Origin: Hyphomicrobiales bacterium
GTDB taxonomy: Bacteria > Pseudomonadota > Alphaproteobacteria > Rhizobiales > Rhizobiaceae
Reading direction: 5' to 3'
Assembly: GCA_900473205.1 (NCBI GenBank)
Contig: UCLB01000004.1
Coordinates: forward strand, 62,001-126,000
DNA length: 64,000 nucleotides
Shown: positions 10,681 to 18,909 of the stretch, in pieces
Numbering within the stretch: the first letter of the stretch is position 1
Layout: every line of letters starts with the position of its first letter
Notes under the pieces: generated by a model
Database searches by the model: none
What the model was told of the DNA's origin: nothing
What the model saw: only the letters and a program-made list of their open reading frames with translations
Made by a program: the position numbers and the translations under genes

Positions 10681-13677
10681 ATGGCAAGGCAAGAAGCCAA
10701 CGAGCAGTTTCAGATCACGTCGTTTCTAGACGGCGCGAATGCGGCCTATATCGAGCAGCTCTACGCCCGGTACGAGGAGGATCCGTCCTCCGTGTCTCCA
10801 GAATGGCAGAGCTTCTTCAAGGGGCTTTCCGACAATCCTGAAGATGTGAAGGCTGCAGCGAAAGGCGCTTCCTGGAAGCGTTCCAACTGGCCGATCGCCG
10901 CCAATGGCGATCTGATTTCGGCGTTGGATGGCAACTGGGCCACCGTCGAAAAGGCTATCGAAAAGAAGGTTCAGGCCAAGGCGGAAGCCAAGGGCGCTGA
11001 AACCGGCAAGGCCGTGAGCGAGGCAGAGGTTCTTCAGGCGACACGCGACAGCGTCCGCGCCATCATGATGATCCGCGCCTACCGCATGCGCGGCCACCTG
11101 CATGCCAAGCTCGATCCGCTCGGCATTGCCAGCGCAGTTGAGGATTACAATGAGTTGTCGCCGAAGTCCTACGGCTTCGAGGAAAGCGACTACGACCGCA
11201 AGATTTTCATCGATAACGTCCTTGGCCTCGAATATGCCAGCGTTCGCGAGATGATCGAGATTCTCGAGCGCACCTATTGTTCGACGCTCGGCGTCGAGTT
11301 CATGCATATGTCGAGCCCGGAAGAAAAGGGCTGGATCCAGGAACGCATCGAAGGCCCGGACAAGGGCGTTGCCTTCACCGCTGAAGGCAAGAAGGCGATC
11401 CTCTCCAAGCTGGTCGAAGCTGAAGGTTACGAACAGTTCCTCGACGTTCGCTTCAAGGGCACCAAGCGTTTCGGTCTCGATGGCGGTGAATCGCTGATCC
11501 CGGCACTGGAACAGATCATCAAGCGTGGTGGTCAGGACGGTCTGGAAGAAGTCGTTCTCGGCATGGCCCACCGTGGTCGTCTGAACGTTCTGACCAACGT
11601 CATGGGCAAGCCGCACCGCGCCGTGTTCCACGAGTTCAAGGGCGGTTCGTTCAAGCCTGACGACGTCGAAGGTTCTGGCGACGTGAAGTACCACCTCGGT
11701 GCGTCTTCCGACCGCGAATTCGATGGCAACAAGGTTCACCTGTCGCTGACGGCCAACCCGTCGCACCTTGAAATCGTCAACCCTGTCGTCATGGGCAAGG
11801 CCCGCGCCAAGCAGGACCAGCTTGCCAAGTCGTGGGATGGCGATACCATTCCATTGTCCGAGCGCGCGAAGGTTCTGCCGTTGCTGCTGCATGGCGATGC
11901 CGCTTTTGCCGGTCAGGGCGTGGTTGCTGAAATTCTCGGCCTGTCCGGTCTTCGCGGTCACCGCGTTGCCGGTACCATGCATTTCATCATCAACAACCAG
12001 ATCGGCTTTACGACCAATCCGGGCTTCTCGCGCTCGTCGCCTTACCCATCCGACGTTGCCAAGATGATCGAAGCGCCGATCTTCCACGTCAATGGTGACG
12101 ATCCGGAAGCGGTGGTCTATGCGGCCAAGGTTGCGACCGAATACCGTATGAAGTTCCACAAGCCTGTCGTCATCGACATGTTCTGCTATCGCCGCTTCGG
12201 CCACAATGAAGGCGACGAGCCGTCCTTCACGCAGCCGAAGATGTACAAGGTCATTCGCGCGCATAAGACCGTGGCGAATATCTATGCGGAGCGCCTGATT
12301 GCCGAAGGTCTGTTGACCGAAGGCGAATTCGAAAAGATGAAGGCCGACTGGCGCGCCAATCTGGAGCAGGAATTCGAAGCCGGCCAGAGCTATAAGCCGA
12401 ACAAGGCCGACTGGCTGGACGGTCAGTGGTCCGGTCTGCGTGCCGCCGACAATGCCGATGAGCAGCGTCGTGGCAAGACCGGCGCCCCAATGAAGCAGCT
12501 CAAGGAAATCGGCCGCAAGCTGTCGACCATTCCTGAGGGTTTCAAGGCGCACAAGACCATTCAGCGCTTCATGGAAAACCGCGCACAGATGATCGAGACC
12601 GGTGAAGGTCTGGATTGGGCGATGGCGGAAGCCATGGCATTTGGTTCGCTGGTCGTAGACGGCCATAAAATCCGCCTGTCCGGTCAGGATTGCGAACGTG
12701 GCACCTTCTCGCAGCGTCACTCGGTTCTCTACGATCAGGAGACGGAAGAGCGTTACATTCCGCTGGCCAATCTCGCGCCAACGCAGGCTCGCTACGAAGT
12801 CATCAACTCGATGCTGTCTGAAGAAGCCGTTCTTGGTTTCGAATATGGCTATTCGCTGGCCCGCCCGAATGCGCTGACGCTGTGGGAAGCCCAGTTCGGT
12901 GACTTCGCCAACGGTGCGCAGGTCGTGTTCGACCAGTTCATCTCGTCGGGTGAACGCAAGTGGCTGCGTATGTCCGGTCTCGTCTGCCTTCTGCCGCATG
13001 GATATGAAGGTCAGGGTCCAGAGCACTCGTCCGCTCGTCTGGAACGCTGGTTGCAGATGTGCGCCGAAGATAACATGCAGGTCGCCAACGTCACGACGCC
13101 GGCTAACTACTTCCACATCCTGCGCCGTCAGGTGAAGCGCGACTTCCGCAAGCCGCTCATCCTGATGACGCCGAAGTCCCTGCTGCGCCACAAGCGTGCG
13201 ACGTCTTCGCTGACGGAACTGGGTGGCGAGTCCTCCTTCCACCGTCTGCTGTGGGACGATGCCGAGGTCATCAAGGACGGTCCGATCAAGCTCCAGAAGG
13301 ATTCGAAGATCCGCCGCGTCGTGCTGTGCACCGGCAAGGTCTATTACGATCTTCTCGAAGAGCGCGAAAAGCGTGGCATCGACGACGTTTACCTGCTGCG
13401 CATCGAGCAACTCTATCCGTTCCCGGCCAAGGCGCTCATTAACGAGCTGTCCCGCTTCCGCAACGCCGAGATGGTCTGGTGCCAGGAAGAGCCGAAGAAC
13501 ATGGGTGCGTGGTCGTTCATCGACCCTTATCTGGAATGGGTTCTGGCGCATATCGATGCCAAGTACCAGAAGGTTCGTTACACGGGTCGTCCGGCTGCTG
13601 CATCGCCTGCAACGGGCCTGATGTCCAAGCACCTCGCGCAGCTCGCGGCATTCCTGGAAGACGCGCTGGGAGAGTGA
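10681..13677 (+). CDS. sucA: 2-oxoglutarate dehydrogenase E1 component
   Basis: The thiamine-diphosphate subunit (OdhA), 998 residues, which decarboxylates 2-oxoglutarate and passes the succinyl group to SucB. The N-terminal E2-binding block (FLDGANAAYIEQLYARY), the ThDP/Mg motif GDAAFAGQG...NNQIGFTT and a C-terminal transketolase-like domain ending in SKHLAQLAAFLEDALG are all seen. The ATG at 10681 gives the family N-terminus MARQEANEQF, yet the nearest good Shine-Dalgarno is 26 bases upstream with a hairpin between. The gene ends 56 bases before sucB. Confidence 0.97.
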   Translation: MARQEANEQFQITSFLDGANAAYIEQLYARYEEDPSSVSPEWQSFFKGLSDNPEDVKAAAKGASWKRSNWPIAANGDLISALDGNWATVEKAIEKKVQAKAEAKGAETGKAVSEAEVLQATRDSVRAIMMIRAYRMRGHLHAKLDPLGIASAVEDYNELSPKSYGFEESDYDRKIFIDNVLGLEYASVREMIEILERTYCSTLGVEFMHMSSPEEKGWIQERIEGPDKGVAFTAEGKKAILSKLVEAEGYEQFLDVRFKGTKRFGLDGGESLIPALEQIIKRGGQDGLEEVVLGMAHRGRLNVLTNVMGKPHRAVFHEFKGGSFKPDDVEGSGDVKYHLGASSDREFDGNKVHLSLTANPSHLEIVNPVVMGKARAKQDQLAKSWDGDTIPLSERAKVLPLLLHGDAAFAGQGVVAEILGLSGLRGHRVAGTMHFIINNQIGFTTNPGFSRSSPYPSDVAKMIEAPIFHVNGDDPEAVVYAAKVATEYRMKFHKPVVIDMFCYRRFGHNEGDEPSFTQPKMYKVIRAHKTVANIYAERLIAEGLLTEGEFEKMKADWRANLEQEFEAGQSYKPNKADWLDGQWSGLRAADNADEQRRGKTGAPMKQLKEIGRKLSTIPEGFKAHKTIQRFMENRAQMIETGEGLDWAMAEAMAFGSLVVDGHKIRLSGQDCERGTFSQRHSVLYDQETEERYIPLANLAPTQARYEVINSMLSEEAVLGFEYGYSLARPNALTLWEAQFGDFANGAQVVFDQFISSGERKWLRMSGLVCLLPHGYEGQGPEHSSARLERWLQMCAEDNMQVANVTTPANYFHILRRQVKRDFRKPLILMTPKSLLRHKRATSSLTELGGESSFHRLLWDDAEVIKDGPIKLQKDSKIRRVVLCTGKVYYDLLEEREKRGIDDVYLLRIEQLYPFPAKALINELSRFRNAEMVWCQEEPKNMGAWSFIDPYLEWVLAHIDAKYQKVRYTGRPAAASPATGLMSKHLAQLAAFLEDALGE

Positions 13678-13733
13678 AATCTCTCCCACACGCACCCTCG
13701 CAAAACAGATATCTGATGAAACGGAACTAGATC

Positions 13734-14969
13734 ATGGCCACTGAAATCCGCGTACCAACCCTCGGCGAGTCCGTCAGCGAAGCAACTGTCGGAACATGGT
13801 TCAAAAAGGTTGGCGATACCGTCAAGGCTGATGAGCCGCTGGTAGAACTGGAAACCGACAAGGTAACCGTTGAAGTTCCAGCTCCTGCCTCCGGCGTGCT
13901 GACAGAAATCGTTGCTCAGAACGGTGAAACGGTTGGTCTCGACGCGCTGCTCGGCCAGATCGCTGAAGGTGCTGCCGGTACCGCTTCGGCTGCGCCCGCC
14001 GCCGCACCGGCAAAGGCTGCCGAGCCTGCTGCTGCTCCGGTACCTGCTGTGTCCGCTGCTCCTGCTGCAAGCTCCATGCCGCCAGCACCGGCTGCCGGAA
14101 AGCTGCTTGCTGAAAACAATCTGTCTGCCGATCAGGTCGATGGTTCCGGCAAGCGTGGCCAGGTTCTGAAGGGTGACGTTCTCGCTGCTGTTGCCAAGGG
14201 TACGTCGGCTCCAGCCGCAGCCCCTGCTGCCGTTGCTGCACCTCGTCCAGTTTCTGCCGAAGGCGATGCCGTTCGCGAAGAGCGCGTGAAGATGACGCGC
14301 CTGCGCCAGACGATTGCACGTCGCCTCAAGGATGCGCAGAACACAGCCGCCATGCTGACCACTTACAATGAAGTGGACATGACGGCGGTTATGGAACTGC
14401 GCAATCGCTACAAGGACGTGTTCGAGAAGAAGCACGGTGTCAAGCTCGGCTTCATGGGCTTCTTCACCAAGGCCGTGACCCACGCGCTGAAGGAACTGCC
14501 TGCCGTTAACGCCGAGATCGACGGCAACGACATCATCTACAAGAACTATTGTCACGTCGGCATGGCTGTCGGTACCGACAAGGGTCTTGTCGTTCCTGTC
14601 ATTCGTGATGCCGACCAGCGTTCTATCGCTGGCGTTGAAAAGGAACTCGGTCGTCTGGCCAAGGCAGCCCGCGACGGTTCGCTCGGCATGGCCGACATGC
14701 AGGGCGGCACCTTCACCATCACCAATGGTGGCGTCTACGGTTCGCTGATGTCTTCGCCGATCCTGAATGCACCGCAGTCGGGTATTCTCGGCATGCACAA
14801 GATTCAGGAGCGTCCGGTCGCCATCGGCGGACAGGTCGTAATCCGTCCGATGATGTATCTGGCGCTCTCATACGATCACCGCATCGTTGACGGCAAGGAA
14901 GCTGTAACCTTCCTCGTTCGCGTCAAGGAAAGCCTTGAAGATCCTGAGCGTCTGGTTCTCGATCTCTGA
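13734..14969 (+). CDS. sucB: 2-oxoglutarate dehydrogenase E2 (dihydrolipoyl succinyltransferase)
   Basis: The 411-residue core subunit. Domain order is a lipoyl domain (about 1-78, with lipoylated Lys in [14 protein letters not shown]), an Ala/Pro-rich linker (about 79-120), an E3-binding domain ([29 protein letters not shown]), a second linker, and the catalytic domain ending in [16 protein letters not shown], which holds the active His and Asp. This is normal for a single-lipoyl succinyltransferase. The matching E3 gene (lpd) lies 2.5 kb downstream, after three unrelated genes. Confidence 0.97.
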   Translation: MATEIRVPTLGESVSEATVGTWFKKVGDTVKADEPLVELETDKVTVEVPAPASGVLTEIVAQNGETVGLDALLGQIAEGAAGTASAAPAAAPAKAAEPAAAPVPAVSAAPAASSMPPAPAAGKLLAENNLSADQVDGSGKRGQVLKGDVLAAVAKGTSAPAAAPAAVAAPRPVSAEGDAVREERVKMTRLRQTIARRLKDAQNTAAMLTTYNEVDMTAVMELRNRYKDVFEKKHGVKLGFMGFFTKAVTHALKELPAVNAEIDGNDIIYKNYCHVGMAVGTDKGLVVPVIRDADQRSIAGVEKELGRLAKAARDGSLGMADMQGGTFTITNGGVYGSLMSSPILNAPQSGILGMHKIQERPVAIGGQVVIRPMMYLALSYDHRIVDGKEAVTFLVRVKESLEDPERLVLDL

Positions 14970-14987
14970 TCGAACTTGCTTTTTCAG

Positions 14988-15017
14988 TCAGCGGGGTTTC
15001 AAGTGAAATCCCGCTGA
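14988..15017 (+). terminator. hairpin between sucB and the MAPEG gene
   Basis: TCAGCGGGGTTTC and GAAATCCCGCTGA form a 13-pair stem (one G-U) with an AAGT loop, 18 bases after the sucB stop. No U run follows. It may separate the sucAB message from the genes downstream or protect its 3' end. Confidence 0.55.
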
Positions 15018-15038
15018 AATTGTCTCAGGAGCTTGCTC

Positions 15039-15452
15039 GTGCAACCCACCTTCCTCGCCGCATCACCGTTTCTGCCCCTCGTAGGGGTCAGTGTGCTTAT
15101 TCTTATGGTGCATATCGCGCTGCAGGCAATGATCGCGACGAAAGAGCTCGGAAGCAGCTGGAATGCCGGTCCGCGTGACGACGGCAAAAAACCGCAGGGC
15201 AAGCTTGCTGGCCGTGCAGAGCGCGCAGCCTCGAATTTTCTCGAAACCTATGTCGCCTTTATCGCTCTGGCCTTCGGGGTCATCATGGCTGGTGATCCTG
15301 CCGGGATTGCTTTGATTGGCGCATGGATCTGGGTTGTCTGCCGCATCGTCTATATCCCGCTCTATCTGGCCGGCATCCCCTATGTCCGGACGCTGGTCTG
15401 GATCGGCTCGATGATCGGGCTTCTGCTCATGCTGTTTGTCTTGTTGTTCTGA
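15039..15452 (+). CDS. MAPEG-family membrane protein
   Basis: A 137-residue protein with four predicted membrane spans. The segment NFLETYVAFIAL and the preceding polar loop (GKLAGRAERAASN) match the MAPEG superfamily (membrane-associated proteins in eicosanoid and glutathione metabolism). Bacterial members are mostly uncharacterised; some have glutathione transferase or peroxidase activity. I chose the GTG at 15039 because AGGAG lies 7 bases upstream; a TTG at 15033 is too close. It lies 9 bases before the LysE-type gene. Confidence 0.8.
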   Translation: MQPTFLAASPFLPLVGVSVLILMVHIALQAMIATKELGSSWNAGPRDDGKKPQGKLAGRAERAASNFLETYVAFIALAFGVIMAGDPAGIALIGAWIWVVCRIVYIPLYLAGIPYVRTLVWIGSMIGLLLMLFVLLF

Positions 15453-15461
15453 GGGCAGTCG

Positions 15462-16103
15462 ATGCACCAATATCTCATTGAACTTGCATCTCTCATGGCG
15501 ATCTTCGCTTTCGCCATCGTGTCCCCAGGCGCCGATCTCGCCATGGTCATGCGCCAAGCGATGACGCACGGACGCCGTGAAGCCATCATCACTAGCTTTG
15601 GTGTCGGCACCTCGTTGATGTTCCATGTGACCTACACGATCCTCGGGCTTGGCCTGATCATCTCGCAGTCCATCTACCTCTTCAACATCGTCAAATGGCT
15701 CGGCGTCGCCTATCTCATCTATATCGGGATCAAGGCTTTGCGCGCGGGCAAGATGGAAATGCCCGAAGTCGATGGCGATGATGTCGCGCAGAAGAAACGC
15801 CAGTCCGGCTTGAAGGCCTTCACGCTGGGTTTTGCCGCCAATGCGCTCAACCCGAAACCGGTCTTCTTCTTTCTGTCGATCTTCTCGACAGTTGTGCATG
15901 CCCATACGCCGGTCCCGATCAAATTCGGCTATGGCTTCGTCATGGCAAGCTGCCTCATCCTCTGGTTCGTCGGTGTCAGCATGTTCATGACGACACCGCG
16001 CATGCGCGCAGCCTTTTCTCGCGCCAGCCAGTGGATCGACCGCACCAGCGGCGTGGTGTTCATCGCGCTGGGTATAAAACTCGCAACGGAAAAATCGGCG
16101 TGA
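15462..16103 (+). CDS. LysE/RhtB-family amino-acid exporter
   Basis: A 213-residue inner-membrane protein with about six spans and the family signature near the N-terminus (FAFAIVSPGADLAMVMRQAM) and GVGTSLMFHVTYTILGLG. Substrates of this family include lysine, homoserine and threonine; nothing here fixes the substrate. A GAGGGC ribosome site lies upstream. Its place between sucB and lpd, co-directional with both, is common in related rhizobia, but a functional link to the complex is unknown. Confidence 0.88.
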   Translation: MHQYLIELASLMAIFAFAIVSPGADLAMVMRQAMTHGRREAIITSFGVGTSLMFHVTYTILGLGLIISQSIYLFNIVKWLGVAYLIYIGIKALRAGKMEMPEVDGDDVAQKKRQSGLKAFTLGFAANALNPKPVFFFLSIFSTVVHAHTPVPIKFGYGFVMASCLILWFVGVSMFMTTPRMRAAFSRASQWIDRTSGVVFIALGIKLATEKSA

Positions 16104-16241
16104 TCCAGAGTACTGGAGAGATGGATGGTTACGATAAAAGGACCCAAACGCGCTGAAAAGATTTGTTCGTGAAATTGACGTTCAAATGCCTTGGACTAAT
16201 TCGATTGCCGGTTTGCTGGCTGTAATGATTGGACGTTTCCT

Positions 16242-17423
16242 GTGATTTTCAACGGAGTAAAATTTTTTGCTGCCGCCGGGGCGACACTTTTGTTGGCGAC
16301 AGGCTGCAAAGATGAAGAGCGATTTGATCCTGCGAAAATTTCTTCGAACCTCGGAGTTTTTACACAGGCATCCAGTTCACTCTCTGAACGTAGGTTGATA
16401 GAAGTCCCGATTGGCGAACTAACGCTGCCTGACGGGAAGTTGGTGTCGTTGGATCCGTTGGTTCAACCAGAAAAGAAGCCATTCACGCGGGTTGTAGAGC
16501 CTGGATCCTATCCCGTATCTTTCATACGAAGTGCGAGCGAACACTCTCGGCCAGCGTTTCTTGTGATCCGATTTTCGCAAGCGCAGGTCAAAAAATTTGA
16601 AATCGCTACCATTGAAGGTCAGGATGTCGCCACACTAAAGGATGACGAATTCTTCGGCATTGGCGTTGATGCGGGGATCGCTGGTTTCGCTAATGCGGGC
16701 TATGGCGCTGCGCGAGCCAAGTTCGAAGCCGCCGAACAGGAAAAGCCGGGCAGTCAGTACAGCAATTATTACGACGATGTGATTGCTAACGCGATGCCAG
16801 GTAAAGAGGCTGACGAATTTGCAGTGGACCACCCCCTAAAGGGTGAGGATGGCGCCGCTGCAATGACGCAAGCTGGTTGGGGTGATGGGTATTATCCTAC
16901 GTTCTGGGGATTGGATAAAGATAATAAGCCTGTCCTGGCTTTCATCGAGTTTTTCGTCATCACTGATGGCGATGGCCGCTCGGATGCAGAGAAAGAAGAG
17001 GCGGCAGCGCTTTCCAAAATGACAGTGGAGCAACAAGCGGACAACAAAGCGGCCTTCAAGGCCCTTGAGGCAGGTGATGATGTCGCTTTCGAGAAATTCC
17101 TTGTCGAGAAACGCATTACGCCCAAGGACTATATTTTGGGTCGGGGCGGCTCTTTCCTTCTAGAAGCTATTCGCCAGGATCGCCCTGCCGCACTGCGCGC
17201 GATGCTGGAAGCTGGTGCAGACGACGCGCCAGCACCAAGCGACCAGTTTCTAAGCAAATCATACTCAGCCTTTGCGCGGAGCATGGACGAATACGCCGCC
17301 AAGGCAAAGGCCGAGGGTAAGAGCATGCCTGCTCCCCGGTCAAAAGAACTCATGGGCGTCGTTGCGGAGCTTGAAAAGCGCCCCGGCACGTCCGATCAAT
17401 CGAAATCAAGCACTCAGGAATAG
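16242..17423 (+). CDS. lipoprotein with ankyrin-like C-terminus, unknown function
   Basis: I do not recognise a named family. The 393-residue product starts at GTG with a short signal ending LLLATGC, so Cys22 is a likely lipidation site. The middle (about 30-260) is acidic and contains FFGIGVDAGIAGFAN and a motif around YYDDVIANAMPGKEAD. The region about 265-345 has two helix pairs of ankyrin type (AFKALEAGDDVAFEKFLVEK; LLEAIRQDRPAALRAMLEAG). Base composition differs from its neighbours: 16321-16380 is 27 of 60 G+C. The position inside the sucAB-lpd series, 9 bases before lpd, suggests a later insertion. The start codon is the least certain part. Confidence 0.6.
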   Translation: MIFNGVKFFAAAGATLLLATGCKDEERFDPAKISSNLGVFTQASSSLSERRLIEVPIGELTLPDGKLVSLDPLVQPEKKPFTRVVEPGSYPVSFIRSASEHSRPAFLVIRFSQAQVKKFEIATIEGQDVATLKDDEFFGIGVDAGIAGFANAGYGAARAKFEAAEQEKPGSQYSNYYDDVIANAMPGKEADEFAVDHPLKGEDGAAAMTQAGWGDGYYPTFWGLDKDNKPVLAFIEFFVITDGDGRSDAEKEEAAALSKMTVEQQADNKAAFKALEAGDDVAFEKFLVEKRITPKDYILGRGGSFLLEAIRQDRPAALRAMLEAGADDAPAPSDQFLSKSYSAFARSMDEYAAKAKAEGKSMPAPRSKELMGVVAELEKRPGTSDQSKSSTQE

Positions 17424-17432
17424 GAAATAGCT

Positions 17433-18839
17433 ATGGCATATGATGTAGTTGTAATCGGCACCGGCCCGGGCGGATATGTTTGCGCGGTCAAGGCAGCGCA
17501 GCTTGGTTTGAAGGTTGCCGTTATCGAAAAGCGCGCGACCTATGGTGGCACCTGCTTGAACGTAGGCTGCATTCCATCCAAGGCCCTGCTGCACGCATCG
17601 GAAGTCTTTGCGCATGTCGCCCATGGCGTCGATAGCCTTGGCATCGAGGTTGCTGCTCCGACCTTGAACCTCGACAAGATGATGGCGCATAAGGATGGCG
17701 TGGTGAAGGCCAATGTCGATGGCGTTTCCTTCCTGTTCAAGAAGAACAAGATCGACACCTTCCAGGGTCTCGGCAAGGTCGTGTCTGCTGGCAAGGTTTC
17801 CGTGACCAACGATGCGGGTGAGGTTCAGGAAATCGAAGCCAAGAACATCGTCATCGCGACTGGTTCCGACGTTGCGGGCATTCCGGGCGTGCAGGTCGAC
17901 ATTGATGAGCAGGTCATCGTCTCCTCCACGGGCGGCATTGCGCTCTCCAAGGTTCCGGAAAAGATGATCGTCGTTGGCGGTGGCGTTATAGGCCTCGAGC
18001 TCGGCTCGGTCTGGTCGCGTCTGGGCGCCAAGGTTACGGTCGTCGAATATCTCGACAATATTCTCGCTGGCATGGATGGCGAGCTGTCCAAGCAGGCGCA
18101 GCGTCTGTTTGCCAAGCAGGGTATCGACTTCAAGCTGGGCGCGAAGGTCACTGCCGTTGAAAAGTCCGGCGATGGCGCCAAGGTTGTGTTCGAGCCGGTC
18201 AAGGGCGGTGCGGCTGAAACGCTAGACGCCGATGTCGTGTTGATTTCCACAGGCCGCAAGCCTTACACCGAAGGTCTTGGTCTGGCGGAAGCGGGCGTCG
18301 TTCTGGATAGCCGTGGCCGCGTTGAGATCGACGGTCACTACAAGACCAATGTCGAAGGCATCTACGCCATCGGCGACGTGGTCAAGGGCCCGATGCTGGC
18401 GCATAAGGCTGAAGATGAAGGCGTGGCTCTGGCTGAAATTCTTGCCGGTCAGCACGGCCATGTGAATTATGATGTCATCCCCGGCGTCGTCTACACCCAG
18501 CCGGAAGTTGCCTCTGTCGGCAAGACGGAAGAGGAACTGAAGGCTGCCGGTATCGAATACAAGGTCGGCAAATTCCCCTTCACCGCCAATGGCCGCGCAC
18601 GCGCCATGCAGGTTACCGACGGTTTCGTGAAAATCCTGGCTGACAAGGAAACGGATCGCGTTCTCGGCGGCCACATTCTCGGCTTCGGCGCTGGCGAGTT
18701 GATCCAGGAAATTTCCGTGCTGATGGAATTCGGCGGTTCGTCGGAAGATCTTGGCCGTACCTGCCACGCGCATCCGACCATGTCTGAAGCCGTGAAGGAA
18801 GCAGCGCTCGCGACCTTCTTCAAGCCGATCCATATGTAA
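17433..18839 (+). CDS. lpd: dihydrolipoyl dehydrogenase (E3)
   Basis: The 468-residue FAD disulfide reductase that reoxidises the lipoyl groups of SucB. It has the N-terminal FAD motif GTGPGGYVCAVKAAQLG, the redox-active disulfide GGTCLNVGCIPSKALL (about residues 40-55), the NAD motif GGGVIGLELGSVWSRLG and the C-terminal active-site HAHPTMSEAVKEA. An AGGAA ribosome site precedes the ATG. The gene is last in the series and ends before a strong terminator. Confidence 0.97.
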   Translation: MAYDVVVIGTGPGGYVCAVKAAQLGLKVAVIEKRATYGGTCLNVGCIPSKALLHASEVFAHVAHGVDSLGIEVAAPTLNLDKMMAHKDGVVKANVDGVSFLFKKNKIDTFQGLGKVVSAGKVSVTNDAGEVQEIEAKNIVIATGSDVAGIPGVQVDIDEQVIVSSTGGIALSKVPEKMIVVGGGVIGLELGSVWSRLGAKVTVVEYLDNILAGMDGELSKQAQRLFAKQGIDFKLGAKVTAVEKSGDGAKVVFEPVKGGAAETLDADVVLISTGRKPYTEGLGLAEAGVVLDSRGRVEIDGHYKTNVEGIYAIGDVVKGPMLAHKAEDEGVALAEILAGQHGHVNYDVIPGVVYTQPEVASVGKTEEELKAAGIEYKVGKFPFTANGRARAMQVTDGFVKILADKETDRVLGGHILGFGAGELIQEISVLMEFGGSSEDLGRTCHAHPTMSEAVKEAALATFFKPIHM

Positions 18840-18854
18840 TATCCGATGTCCAGC

Positions 18855-18893
18855 AAAAGGCCGCAGACCCGTTTCCGGGCTGCGGCCTTTTTG
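18855..18893. terminator. bidirectional Rho-independent terminator between lpd and betT
   Basis: AAAAGGCCGCAG pairs perfectly with CTGCGGCCTTTT, with CCC/GGG continuing towards the loop, followed by TTTTT on the plus strand and preceded by AAAA (a U run on the minus strand). It lies between two convergent stops, at 18839 and 18910, so it can serve both genes. Confidence 0.85.
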
Positions 18894-18909
18894 TGCCTGA
18901 TCGCAAGTC

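Noticed and set aside
10726-13695. Antisense frame of 989 codons opposite sucA
   Set aside because: A shadow of sucA; composition reflects the complement of its codons.
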